Below the pieces are notes generated by a model. It was not told the origin of the DNA. It saw only the letters and a list, made by a program, of their open reading frames with translations, and made no database searches. This document shows, in pieces, positions 28,081-35,683 of a stretch of 64,000 nucleotides of DNA. The stretch is taken from positions 3,348,001 to 3,412,000 of the forward strand of contig NZ_QUOU01000001.1 in assembly GCF_003390335.1 (NCBI RefSeq), in the 5' to 3' direction. Position 1 is the first letter of the stretch. Every line of letters starts with the position of its first letter. A program made the translations under genes and the position numbers. Source of the stretch: Thalassotalea euphylliae (GTDB lineage: Bacteria; Pseudomonadota; Gammaproteobacteria; Enterobacterales; Alteromonadaceae).

Positions 28081-28743
28081 ATGAAATTTTCAACTTTACT
28101 ATTAACTAGCGCATTAAATTTTGCTGTTATTTCCTCTGCTTGCGCAGATTTCTTCACACAAGATTCACTGCCCAAAACCGATAATTTAGTGAAAGCCGGA
28201 AACAAGTTTGTAACTCTGCTGGGGACACAAGTAAACGAAGGTGAAACGGCCCCTGACTTTAAAGTGGTTAACGAATCTTTTGGCCCAGTTTCATTAAGTG
28301 ATTTCGCCAACAAACCTGTGCTGATTTCTGTGGTGCCAAGCTTAGATACAGGGGTTTGCTCGCTGCAAACCAAACGCTTTAATGAAGAAGTTGCCAACCT
28401 GCCAGGTAATGTGGTGATGATGACCATTAGCAACGATTTACCTTTTGCACAAAAGCGCTTTTGTAAGGCGGAGAACATCGATAAAGTTAAAGTGCTGTCT
28501 GATGCGGTATGGCGCGACTTTGGCAGTAAATACGGCCTATTAATCAAAGACATGGGCTTACTAACACGGGCTATTTTTATCATTGATGAGCAAGGCAAAA
28601 TTGCTTACAAAGAGCTAGTAGCGAATATTTCACAGCACCCTAATTACGACAACGCGTTAGCCACGCTTAAAGCGTTAAACTCAGCTGAAGCCTCAACAGT
28701 ACCTCAAGCTGACAGCGGGCAAGCTGCGGTTGCTGGCCAGTAA
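28081..28743 (+). CDS. tpx: Periplasmic thiol peroxidase (Tpx)
   Basis: This is an atypical two-cysteine peroxiredoxin of the Tpx family, which reduces hydroperoxides. The peroxidatic cysteine C93 is in VPSLDTGVCSLQTKRFN and the resolving cysteine C128 in KRFCKAEN; the GETAPDF and FVT segments are typical. Unlike the cytoplasmic E. coli enzyme it has a signal peptide with cleavage near ACA-D (residue 22); a lipoprotein processing at C21 is less likely as the preceding residues fit poorly. It ends with a low-complexity Ala/Gln tail. No Shine-Dalgarno sequence is evident ahead of the ATG, so translation may be leaderless or weak. A strong terminator follows. Confidence 0.93.
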   Translation: MKFSTLLLTSALNFAVISSACADFFTQDSLPKTDNLVKAGNKFVTLLGTQVNEGETAPDFKVVNESFGPVSLSDFANKPVLISVVPSLDTGVCSLQTKRFNEEVANLPGNVVMMTISNDLPFAQKRFCKAENIDKVKVLSDAVWRDFGSKYGLLIKDMGLLTRAIFIIDEQGKIAYKELVANISQHPNYDNALATLKALNSAEASTVPQADSGQAAVAGQ

Positions 28744-28798
28744 ATAGCGTTGTCAGCGAACATCAATAACTGCCATTACCTCTGTTAGCTAAGTAGAC

Positions 28799-28821
28799 AA
28801 AGAGCCGCAAGGCTCTTTTCT
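28799..28821 (+). terminator. Rho-independent terminator after tpx
   Basis: A seven-base-pair stem (AAGAGCC/GGCTCTT) closed by a GCAA tetraloop is followed by a T-rich run. It lies 56 bases after the tpx stop. Confidence 0.85.
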
Positions 28822-29118
28822 TACACTCATCCATTAGCACTTCCTAATTTACCACTCTTCTGACCACCACGCCTTTTCACACGATTGACTCGCTCGCGCT
28901 GTCACTCGTTTTTTCTGTGAGCTCAGCGCGTGATTGTTAAGTTGTTTTACGCAACTGCACGGTGAGTAAACTCATCGTTACGACGAAAGACAAAATCACT
29001 AAAATCCTATCAATCAATTAAACCGATTATTAGCTCGCCTTTCAAAAAAAAATAAACATTAAAATTCAGTAACTTAAATTAAATTTAAAAATTATTTTAA
29101 ATTTTTTTATGTGTTTTA
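28822..29118. other. Non-coding AT-rich spacer with one hairpin
   Basis: No credible gene is seen between the tpx terminator and the ibpA promoter region. The left part contains an imperfect dyad (CGCGCTG at 28895-28901 pairing with CAGCGCG at 28924-28930, inner TCAC/GTGA). The right part is strongly AT-rich with runs of A and T. Confidence 0.5.
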
Positions 29119-29146
29119 CTTGAAACTGATTTTGCCTGCCATATAT
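29119..29146 (+). promoter_or_regulatory. Candidate heat-shock (sigma-32) promoter of ibpA
   Basis: CTTGAA at 29119-29124 matches the sigma-32 -35 element exactly, and CCATATAT at 29139-29146 resembles the CCCCATnT -10 element. The spacing is slightly short. It is the best match upstream of ibpA but leaves a leader of about 230 bases, so a nearer promoter is possible. Confidence 0.45.
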
Positions 29147-29354
29147 ATAATTTTGTAGTCGCCTGATAGGGACTACAAAACATTAACCGCCCGTTCATTG
29201 TGAAGGGCAACTTAATAAAACATACGTTTTTAGATGCAAGAGAAACTGCAAGATTCGCGACGATAATGCGGCGCCTAACGCTTGAGACAAGCACAGCTCG
29301 CTAGTTGGTTTCACTGTAGAACTCCTGCAAAACAATAATTTTATTAAGTACTTA

Positions 29355-29381
29355 CATATTGCTAAACAATTATAGGATATG
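29355..29381 (+). promoter_or_regulatory. ROSE-type RNA thermometer over the ibpA ribosome site
   Basis: The segment CATAUUGCU (29355-29363) pairs with AGGAUAUG (29374-29381) across a ten-base loop. One U is bulged and a G-G mismatch faces the Shine-Dalgarno sequence, exactly the UUGCU/AGGA arrangement of ROSE elements, which mask the ribosome site of small heat-shock genes until temperature rises. The stem also covers the first, probably unused, ATG at 29379. Confidence 0.7.
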
Positions 29382-29387
29382 ACCATT

Positions 29388-29843
29388 ATGCGTACATCTA
29401 CAGATTTCAGCCCACTTTACCGTTCATTCATTGGTTTTGATCACTTAGCCAGTCTAATGGACAAAGCCGCACGAAACGAAAAGCAGCCTTCTTACCCACC
29501 ATACAATATTGAATCGCTTGCGGAAGATAAATACCGCATCACCATGGCGGTCGCTGGATTTGCGGAAGAAGAGCTCGATATAGAATCAAAGCAAAATCAT
29601 TTAATCATTACTGGCACAAAAGCCAGTGCAGCAGATAAAACTGAGCGAAAATTCTTACATCAAGGTATTGCCGAGCGCAATTTCGAGCGTAAGTTCCAGC
29701 TTGGTGACCATGTAAAAGTGGTCGGTGCCTTTATGGAAAATGGTTTACTACACGTTGATTTAGAAAGAGAAATACCAGAGGCATTAAAGCCAAGAAAAAT
29801 CGCCATCAATGGTAAAAGTTTATTAGAGGGTAATACCGAATAA
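29388..29843 (+). CDS. ibpA: Small heat-shock protein IbpA (Hsp20 family)
   Basis: IbpA-type chaperones bind unfolding proteins and hold them for refolding by DnaK and ClpB. The 151-residue product has the N-terminus FSPLYRSFIGFDHL typical of IbpA/IbpB, a full alpha-crystallin domain (YRITMAVAGFAEEELDI, then a segment ending AERNFERKFQLGDHVKV and GAFMENGLLHVDLERE) and a short C-terminal tail containing the RKIAI motif used for oligomer contacts. I chose the ATG at 29388: AGGA at 29374-29377 is ten bases upstream, whereas the ATG at 29379 is only one base from it. Expression is probably controlled by sigma-32 and the leader hairpin. Confidence 0.93.
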   Translation: MRTSTDFSPLYRSFIGFDHLASLMDKAARNEKQPSYPPYNIESLAEDKYRITMAVAGFAEEELDIESKQNHLIITGTKASAADKTERKFLHQGIAERNFERKFQLGDHVKVVGAFMENGLLHVDLEREIPEALKPRKIAINGKSLLEGNTE

Positions 29844-29877
29844 ACACTTTTTAAATCATGTTTTCCCTGTTTTAGTT

Positions 29878-29905
29878 TTTGCCCGGTATGTTTGCCGGGC
29901 TTAAT
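29878..29905 (+). terminator. Terminator after ibpA, next to the IS left end
   Basis: A GC-rich stem GCCCGG/CCGGGC (29881-29886 with 29895-29900) is followed by TTAATTAG. The U-tract is weak. The inverted repeat of the insertion sequence starts four bases later. Confidence 0.65.
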
Positions 29906-29977
29906 TAGATGGTTCGCCTCACCTCTAAGCTAGCTCAGCTAATCTTAGAGTTAGGCAAATAAAAGAGGCAAACCATC

Positions 29978-31260
29978 ATGTCATTAATTAAAGTGCTTGG
30001 TATCGATTTAGGCAAATCCACATTTCATTTAGTTGGTCATGACCACTCAGGTCGAGAGCAGCTAAGACGCAAATTCAACCGCAAACAACTCCTTCAGTTT
30101 TTAGTCAAACACGAGCCAGTCACCATAGCGATGGAGTCTTGTGGAGGAAGTCACTGGTTAGCTCGTAAACTAGTGTCATTTGGCCATCAAGTTAAGCTAA
30201 TCCCTCCTCAATATGTAAAACCTTACGTTAAAACCAATAAAAATGATTTTATTGACGCGGATGCCATAGCAGAAGCTGCGACACGACCTTCTATGCGCTT
30301 TGTCAGTATAAAAACGGAAGAAGCTCAGGTGATTGCCGTTATTCAGCGTATTCGGGCTAGCTATATCAAAGAGCGCACAGCTTGCATGTCACGCATTGGC
30401 GCTATCTTACTTGAATTTGGTATGAGCTTTCCTAGAGGACATAGCCAAATGAAGCAATTATTTCAGTGGCTAGCAGAGCATAAAGCGTCAATCAGTCCCA
30501 TGTTGATGCTTGAGCTTGTTGAACATCATGAATATTACACACACCTTAATACCCTCATACAAAAACAAGATAAAAAGCTAACCGAATTAGTTTCAAAAGA
30601 CGAACGCGCTCAATTGCTAAAAACCATTCCTGGCGTGGGAGACTTAACAGCAAGCCGCTGTTTATCTGACATTAGTAATGCTCAAGATTTTAAAAATGGT
30701 CGTCATATGGCGTCATGGCTTGGATTAGTTCCTCATCAGCACTCGACCGGCGGTAAATCGACGTTACTAGGGATTAGCAAGCGTGGTAACAAATCCTTAC
30801 GTACGTTATACCAATTGAATTAATTAATTGATCAATTCAGAGCGCTGTCAGCGGTGGGAGAGCAAGTCAAATTTTTGTTGATATAGTTATTCTACATCTC
30901 ATCAATTTGGCGCAGTTATCGCGACGCTGACACGCTCCCAAGGGCGAGTTTAAAAGGCTCATATGCGGCGTTATTGATTTTGACAAGGGAGCGACCATTC
31001 TCTGCAATCAATGCCTTGCCTCTAAGCCTTTTAATTCTCGCTGAATGATTAAGTATTTATTTCAATTGGTATTATTTATCCACGGAGCTAGGGCATTGAT
31101 GTCACGACCAGAGTTAGCGAGTAAATGCTTTGGAGAGTGGCTCGTCAACCTCAGGGCAAGGAAACCTTATAACGTTGCAGTGGTCGCGTTAGCCAATAAG
31201 CTAGCTCGCATCTCATGGTCAGTCATGGTGACGAAACAACCATTTAAAATAACTGTTTAA
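29978..31260 (+). pseudogene. IS110/IS1111-family transposase split by a MITE
   Basis: The first part (to 30808) encodes a DEDD RuvC-like nuclease domain with D10, E53, D90 and D93, and the start of the C-terminal helix-hairpin domain (KTIPGVGDLTASR, then STGGKSTLLGISKRGNKSLR). The frame enters the MITE and stops after four foreign residues at 30823. The remaining 61 residues (FIHGARALMSRPELA onward, 31075-31260) continue on the far side. Removing the 263-bp element plus one TTA restores a continuous 338-residue protein reading TLFIHGARA, normal length for IS110. A hairpin over its ribosome site (29909-29920 with 29965-29976) may limit read-through expression. Confidence 0.9.
30809..31071. 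mobile_element. 263-bp MITE inserted in the IS110-type transposase
   Basis: The element has imperfect terminal inverted repeats of about 31 bases; the outer 11 (TACCAATTGAA) are identical and both repeats end in ATTCAG. TTA is present on each side (30806-30808 and 31072-31074), consistent with a three-base target duplication. It has no coding capacity. Excision at these boundaries restores the transposase frame, which is independent support for the ends. Confidence 0.85.
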
Positions 31261-31464
31261 CCCGAATTTGCAATGGATAATGAAGATGACAAAACGATTA
31301 ATTGGCTAGGTTGAAGACCTGACACAAAAAACAGCATGTTAATAATGCTTTGGGCTTTTTGAGGACAATCTAGCGCGGATCTCATCGTGGAGCGGGTGAT
31401 ATGCCTATGACTCCGAAGACATTAGCGCAAATCACCCCGTTATCGAAATATCACTTGCAATAAC
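31261..31464 (+). ncRNA. Candidate IS1111 guide-RNA (seekRNA/bridge RNA) region
   Basis: In IS1111-type elements the RNA that recognises donor and target sites is encoded downstream of the transposase, inside the right end. Here 204 non-coding bases lie between the transposase stop and the right inverted repeat, with several short dyads. I have not identified guide loops, so the call rests on position and family knowledge. Confidence 0.35.
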
Positions 31465-31514
31465 GAGGCGAACCATACATTTTTGTTGTTTTCTTTAATT
31501 CAGCTTACTACGTT

Positions 31515-32564
31515 TTACTCAGCACTTTGCGAGGCACTTTTGGCTTGCGTCAGCGCCAATTCAAATTCACTAAGCAAGGCACGATAAAACTTAGCACCGA
31601 TGACCTTATCGACTTTGCCGTAATATTCGATTGCTTCGTCGAGTCGACCTTGAGCCAATGACATTTCCGCTCGCCGAAAATTAATCAAGTTCTGATCATT
31701 TGGGCCAAGTGCTTCAAGCTGCTCAGCTTGCATAAAATAATCCATCGCATTCGAGTAATCCGACAACATTTGATACGCGCGGGCAACGTTGTAAAGTGAG
31801 ATGGCGACCTGAATATTATTGCCTAGCGCCCTCGCCCACTCTAATGCTAACTGTCGATACTCTAAATGATCACCTAGCTTATTTAGGCGCAAAGCAAAAT
31901 GGCCTAAATTTTCGAATAACTCATGTTTAAAACGAGGCATGTAGCGATGCTGATACTTAGCCACCAAGGGCATCAGCATGTCGTAGCCCCGCTGATATTC
32001 CCCTTGCTGATTAAGCGCGTTGGCGATTTGCACAACAATCAGTGGATCGCGATGCGCTTCATTGATTTGTTCAAGCACCTCAATCGCCTGATTCATTTGT
32101 TGATTGGCAAGCGCCTTTTGGGATTCTGGTAGCGTTTTCGCGGAATAAATCAAGACACTGATTTTAAATTTCAGCGGAATATCATCGCGATCAAGCCAAG
32201 GCGCTAGCTCACGTGCAAGCGCTTCAATGTCCAATAATTGAAACAAGGCATCAAATTGATAGGTTTTGTATTGAAACCAGCGACGGCTTTCACTTGGTTC
32301 TTGTGTTAACAGCTTTTCGGTGCTGACTAGACACTGGCGCGGCGATAGAGCACATATGGTGTGAATATCTTCGCTAGGCGCCAGCTTACCTGAGTGTTCA
32401 GCCTGTACACCTTGTATCCAAAGCGCACTTGCCAATACCCCCATAGCGAAATGCCCTATTAATTTAGCATTTTTAGCACGCACACTAGTTTGATCAGAAG
32501 CGGTAAGTTGACTAGGCCAGCTAAGCATATTCCGAAAACTATCTGAATTAATAATTCTTAGCAT
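31515..32564 (-). CDS. TPR-repeat protein, probably exported
   Basis: The 349-residue product has tetratricopeptide-like helical repeats through its C-terminal two thirds (for example VQIANALNQQGEYQRGYDML, VAISLYNVARAYQML, RAEMSLAQGRLDEAIEYYG). A hydrophobic segment ending GVQA-E around residues 36-56 looks like a signal peptide preceded by an unusually long basic region, so the true start could be at an internal ATG (32528 or later). It overlaps the end of the upstream hydrolase gene by 17 bases. TPR proteins are scaffolds; the partner is unknown. Confidence 0.8.
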   Translation of the reverse strand: MLRIINSDSFRNMLSWPSQLTASDQTSVRAKNAKLIGHFAMGVLASALWIQGVQAEHSGKLAPSEDIHTICALSPRQCLVSTEKLLTQEPSESRRWFQYKTYQFDALFQLLDIEALARELAPWLDRDDIPLKFKISVLIYSAKTLPESQKALANQQMNQAIEVLEQINEAHRDPLIVVQIANALNQQGEYQRGYDMLMPLVAKYQHRYMPRFKHELFENLGHFALRLNKLGDHLEYRQLALEWARALGNNIQVAISLYNVARAYQMLSDYSNAMDYFMQAEQLEALGPNDQNLINFRRAEMSLAQGRLDEAIEYYGKVDKVIGAKFYRALLSEFELALTQAKSASQSAE

Positions 32565-33357
32565 TTTGTAGAATAAAGTCAGCGATTTTGGGTAATACTA
32601 ACTCACCATGGCTTACTGGTGCCATATGTCCGGCGTCTACTTCAACACTTTTAACATTGGGTAAGCTGCCAATGATCTGCTCTGCTAAGCTATGGCTTAA
32701 TTGTGGGCTGTATTTACCCGATAAAAATAACGTAGGTGCCGCAATGTTAGCAACATCAGCCAAAGTGTAAGTTGGCGAAACCAATCCTTTGAAGTCCAAT
32801 GTCACTTTCGGCATATCATTAGCCATTAACGCCTGCATTTTAGGCGGTAAAGATTTAAAAAAGCCTTTCATATTCCAAAAATCAGTGAATACTTCCGCTG
32901 CCGCATAGTTGTCTTGCAAATCAACGCGCTCAGCAAATTCATCAGCGACATGGCGCTGATCGCTACCAGCAGGCAGCAAGTTAAAGGCAACCGGCTCAAA
33001 TAACGATAAACTCAATAAGCGCTGTGGGGCTTCTACCGCCATCTTCAAGGCAATTGCCCCACCGCAAGAATGGCCAACTAAGTGGTAGCTTGCATCGCCG
33101 ATAACTTCATCTAAAGCTTGATTAATGCGCGCAATTTCAAGGTCAAAACTGTAATTTTCAGGGTCGCTGACTTTATCCGCTAAGCCATACCCCAAAATAT
33201 CAACATTGATACAGGTAAAATGGGCGTCTAATTGCTTAACCAATGGGAACCACTGGCGTGAAGAGCTGAGTGAGCTGTGCAAGAAAACAATCGCAGGCCC
33301 GTTACCTGAAACAAAAATCCCCTTGGGCAAGTTAAGCGCTAAAGTGCTCGATGACAT
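32548..33357 (-). CDS. Alpha/beta-fold hydrolase
   Basis: The product is a cytoplasmic alpha/beta hydrolase: oxyanion region IVFLHSSLSSSRQW, nucleophile elbow GHSCGG, and a catalytic histidine in DAGHMAPV near the C-terminus; the acid is probably the Glu or Asp after the sixth strand. The ATG at 33357 is preferred because GGGGAG lies just before it; the longer reading from 33372 begins inside that ribosome site. The substrate cannot be predicted. The downstream TPR gene overlaps its 3' end. Confidence 0.88.
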   Translation of the reverse strand: MSSSTLALNLPKGIFVSGNGPAIVFLHSSLSSSRQWFPLVKQLDAHFTCINVDILGYGLADKVSDPENYSFDLEIARINQALDEVIGDASYHLVGHSCGGAIALKMAVEAPQRLLSLSLFEPVAFNLLPAGSDQRHVADEFAERVDLQDNYAAAEVFTDFWNMKGFFKSLPPKMQALMANDMPKVTLDFKGLVSPTYTLADVANIAAPTLFLSGKYSPQLSHSLAEQIIGSLPNVKSVEVDAGHMAPVSHGELVLPKIADFILQNAKNY

Positions 33358-33490
33358 AAATACTCCCCCCATCTAACAGGGCGTCAAATAAAAACATTGC
33401 GCTATTATGTCTACCTCAGGTGGATTGTTAAAGCTATTTTATTGAATAACAACAGTCTCGAAAGTTCATCTGATTAAAAAGCGAAACTAT

Positions 33491-33841
33491 CTAATACTCA
33501 AGCCTGAAGAGTAATTCGGCGAGATCAGGTTGCCATTGAAACTCTTTCAGCTTAATACGAGCACCAATCACGACTACTTGTTCATCTTGCAACTGTTGTT
33601 TTTGTCGCTCAAACGCGTCCGAACCAGCCGGGAAAGAGATTTTACCGGCTGAATTTATCACGCGAAACCAAGGCACAGGTTGGCCCTGGTAACCTTCTTT
33701 GGGCACAAAACCCAGCGACTTTCCCACCAGCCTAGCCCGTCCGGGTAAGCCTGCTAAATCAGCAATTTGCCCATAACTGGCCACCTTACCTGCTGGGATC
33801 ATTTGTACCGTGCGCCAAATTTTAAAGTAACTTTCTTTCAT
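33491..33841 (-). CDS. atl: Alkyltransferase-like (ATL) DNA-damage-recognition protein
   Basis: ATL proteins bind O6-alkylguanine in DNA and pass the lesion to nucleotide-excision repair but cannot transfer the alkyl group. The product has the DNA-binding domain of MGMT: IPAGKVASYGQIADLAGLPG, the arginine finger in GRARLVGKSLG, and VPWFRVINSAGKI where the MGMT active site reads PCHRV. The catalytic Cys is replaced by Trp and His by Phe, so alkyl transfer is not possible. The ATG at 33841 has AAGG five bases before it; a TTG at 33865 would add eight residues. The gene follows the SDR on the same strand. Confidence 0.92.
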   Translation of the reverse strand: MKESYFKIWRTVQMIPAGKVASYGQIADLAGLPGRARLVGKSLGFVPKEGYQGQPVPWFRVINSAGKISFPAGSDAFERQKQQLQDEQVVVIGARIKLKEFQWQPDLAELLFRLEY

Positions 33842-33865
33842 CGTTGCCTTGGTAAATTCTGTCAA

Positions 33866-34531
33866 TTACCAAGGTAATCGCTGACCATTAGAATGTCTAA
33901 ACTGGCCACTGGTCGCTAGCGTTAATTCATCCACCAAGCCAATAATCCGCCCTGCCGCCTCGGCAGCAGAAATATCGCCACGACCGCCAACCATATCGGT
34001 TTGCACATAGCCTGGGTGATAGATCCCCACGGCAATTTCTTGCTCGGCTAAATCATGACTAAGCGATACTGACGCAATATTGAGCGCGGCTTTGGACATG
34101 CGATAACCAAAGCGGCCACCGGAAGTGTTATCTTCGATAGAGCCCATGCGCGACGTGATCATGGCCACTTTACTGCCAGCGCTAAGCTGAGCTTGCAGCG
34201 CATGAACAACTCGTAGTGGCGCTAAGGTATTAACCTCAAACTGATCGCGCATAGTCGCTAGATTAAAATTCGATAAGTTCTCGTCACGTAAAATACCCGC
34301 ATTGCACACGAGTACATCAATCGTTTGTTCAGCAAGTGATTGTGCCATTACCGCCAAGCCGCTTTCATCGGTCACATCAACACCGCTCACAACATTGACG
34401 CCTAACGCGTCAAGCTCACGCGAGCTTTGACGACAAACAGCGTAAACACTGTCGCCACGTTTGCTAAAAATTGATGCCATCGCCAAGCCAATGCCGCGGT
34501 TAGCCCCTGTAATTACGATTGTTTTTGCCAT
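33866..34531 (-). CDS. Short-chain dehydrogenase/reductase
   Basis: The 221-residue product is a classical SDR: nucleotide motif TGANRGIG at residues 7-14, NAG motif in VLVCNAGIL, a serine in ITSRMGS and the YRMSK catalytic Tyr-Lys. I place the start at the ATG at 34531, giving MAKTIVITGA; the longer open frame upstream has no SDR similarity and runs across the promoter of the divergent GNAT gene. An AGAGAG ribosome site is about ten bases upstream. The substrate is unknown; relatives act on carbonyl compounds. Confidence 0.9.
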   Translation of the reverse strand: MAKTIVITGANRGIGLAMASIFSKRGDSVYAVCRQSSRELDALGVNVVSGVDVTDESGLAVMAQSLAEQTIDVLVCNAGILRDENLSNFNLATMRDQFEVNTLAPLRVVHALQAQLSAGSKVAMITSRMGSIEDNTSGGRFGYRMSKAALNIASVSLSHDLAEQEIAVGIYHPGYVQTDMVGGRGDISAAEAAGRIIGLVDELTLATSGQFRHSNGQRLPW

Positions 34532-34682
34532 TTGATTAGTTCTCTCTAGTGGCGCGGTTAAGCGCTTGCGTGTTGTACTTATTTTGTGCTGCTTACCTGT
34601 TGACCAGTGCTTAACAGCAATGCCATTATGGTTAGCACAAGTAGCATTTTCGACAGTATAGAGTGTAACCCCAGTGAATAAA

Positions 34683-35252
34683 ATGGACTTATCCTGCCTA
34701 ACCCCGAAGAACTTATCATTTCGTACCGAGCGCTTATCAATTCGCATCATGAACAGGCATGACTTACAACATTTTACTGCCTTGCAAACAAATTCAGCAC
34801 TTATGGCCTACATCGGTGATGTGCCAGAACCTGACGCCTTTAAAGCCAAGTTTGAGGCAAGGAATCAGTGTTTTGATGATCACAGCCAGTGGTTTACGCT
34901 ACTGATTTTTGATCGCACAAGCAGTGCATTTTGTGGCAGTGTCGGGTTCTTGCTCGAAGATATTGATGCGATGCGCGTCGAAATAGGTTACATACTGCTG
35001 AGTGAACAACAAGGTAAAGGCATTCTGACCGAGGCTGCCAAGCCAATGATGGAATTTATTTTTACCTCGTTAGGGGCAAGAAAAATATTTGCTAAATGTG
35101 CCGTTGAAAACACATCGAGCTGGAAAGTAATGGAAAGGTTATCACTCACACGTGAAGGCTGTTTAGCTTCTGATTTTTGCGTTGGCGATACCTGGTTCGA
35201 TAGCTATTACTATGGCTTGCTCAACCCCAGTATTTCCGAGAAAAGTGCATAA
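34683..35252 (+). CDS. GNAT-family N-acetyltransferase (RimJ/RimL type)
   Basis: The product (189 residues from this start) is of the ribosomal-protein acetyltransferase type: TERLSIRIMNRHDLQHF at the N-terminus, central strands GSVGFLLEDI and VEIGYILLSEQQGKGILTEA (the acetyl-CoA loop is Q-Q-G-K-G), and NTSSWKVMERL near the C-terminus. It probably acetylates a protein N-terminus, an amine metabolite or an antibiotic. A GTG at 34674 is an alternative start; neither has a convincing ribosome site. Confidence 0.88.
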   Translation: MDLSCLTPKNLSFRTERLSIRIMNRHDLQHFTALQTNSALMAYIGDVPEPDAFKAKFEARNQCFDDHSQWFTLLIFDRTSSAFCGSVGFLLEDIDAMRVEIGYILLSEQQGKGILTEAAKPMMEFIFTSLGARKIFAKCAVENTSSWKVMERLSLTREGCLASDFCVGDTWFDSYYYGLLNPSISEKSA

Positions 35253-35343
35253 CGGCAAAATGGGTGACAGACAAGCGAATAATAGAAAGCGGCTCGCTGG
35301 TAGCAACAATAAGATAATGTAGAACAATGATTGAGGAAGAGCC

Positions 35344-35546
35344 ATGACCAAGGTATTAGCCCAACTAAACATTGCGACCGCACTTGCCCCCCTTGATAGC
35401 CCGCACAAGCCACTTATGTACTTTGGTGGATTGACGCAGATCACCCCCCAACAGTTGCCCAAGCAAAAGAAAAGCTCGAATACCTTCGAACACATGGTGA
35501 AAGCCAAGTAGCATTTAGCTTTAAACAAGTTTTCCCGCCAGCTTGA
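35344..35546 (+). pseudogene. Decayed DUF3291 gene (internal deletion)
   Basis: A good ribosome site (GAGGAAGAG) precedes ATG 35344, and the first 20 or so codons read MTKVLAQLNIATALAPLDSP, the DUF3291 N-terminus. From 35415, in another frame, 43 codons read YVLWWIDADHPPTVAQAKEK and end SFKQVFPPA, the family C-terminus. The central part of roughly 80-90 codons is missing and the two ends are out of frame, so the gene is a remnant. Confidence 0.8.
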
Positions 35547-35603
35547 GCTGAGCCTAAGGTTTTGTTAACAGCCGAACGTCAGATTTCAATCGCAAACAAT
35601 ACA

Positions 35604-35643
35604 AATAACAATTATTTTCATTTATAAAAAAGTTCGCTATAGT
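35604..35643 (+). promoter_or_regulatory. Promoter with possible Fur site upstream of the 166-residue secreted protein
   Basis: TTTTCA (35615-35620) and TATAGT (35638-35643) are separated by 17 bases, a sensible sigma-70 promoter. Overlapping the -35 is AATAACAATTATTTTCATT (35604-35622), which matches 11 of 19 positions of the Fur-box consensus. The match is moderate. Confidence 0.4.
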
Positions 35644-35683
35644 GCAGCCTACTCAACAGACTTACTGAAAAAGCAGAACTTTC

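Larger units (their letters stand above)
29909..31476 (+). mobile_element. IS110-family (IS1111-type) insertion sequence, inactivated by a MITE
   Basis: A perfect 12-bp inverted repeat, ATGGTTCGCCTC at 29909-29920 and GAGGCGAACCAT at 31465-31476, encloses the transposase gene. Subterminal repeats of this size with no clear target duplication are characteristic of the IS1111 group within IS110; true ends are probably a few bases outside. Without the inserted MITE and its 3-bp duplication the element would be about 1.3 kb. It is placed between the ibpA terminator and the TPR gene. The 204-base tail after the transposase may encode the guide RNA. Confidence 0.85.

Noticed and set aside
28026..28598. 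A 190-codon minus-strand open frame over tpx
   Set aside because: It is the reverse complement of a clearly recognised thiol peroxidase.
34532..34750. N-terminal extension of the SDR gene
   Set aside because: The extra 73 codons have no SDR similarity and overlap the divergent gene start; a ribosome site is found before the internal ATG.
35163..35528. A hydrophobic 121-codon minus-strand open frame
   Set aside because: It lies antisense to the end of the GNAT gene and the DUF3291 remnant, both of which are readable on the plus strand.
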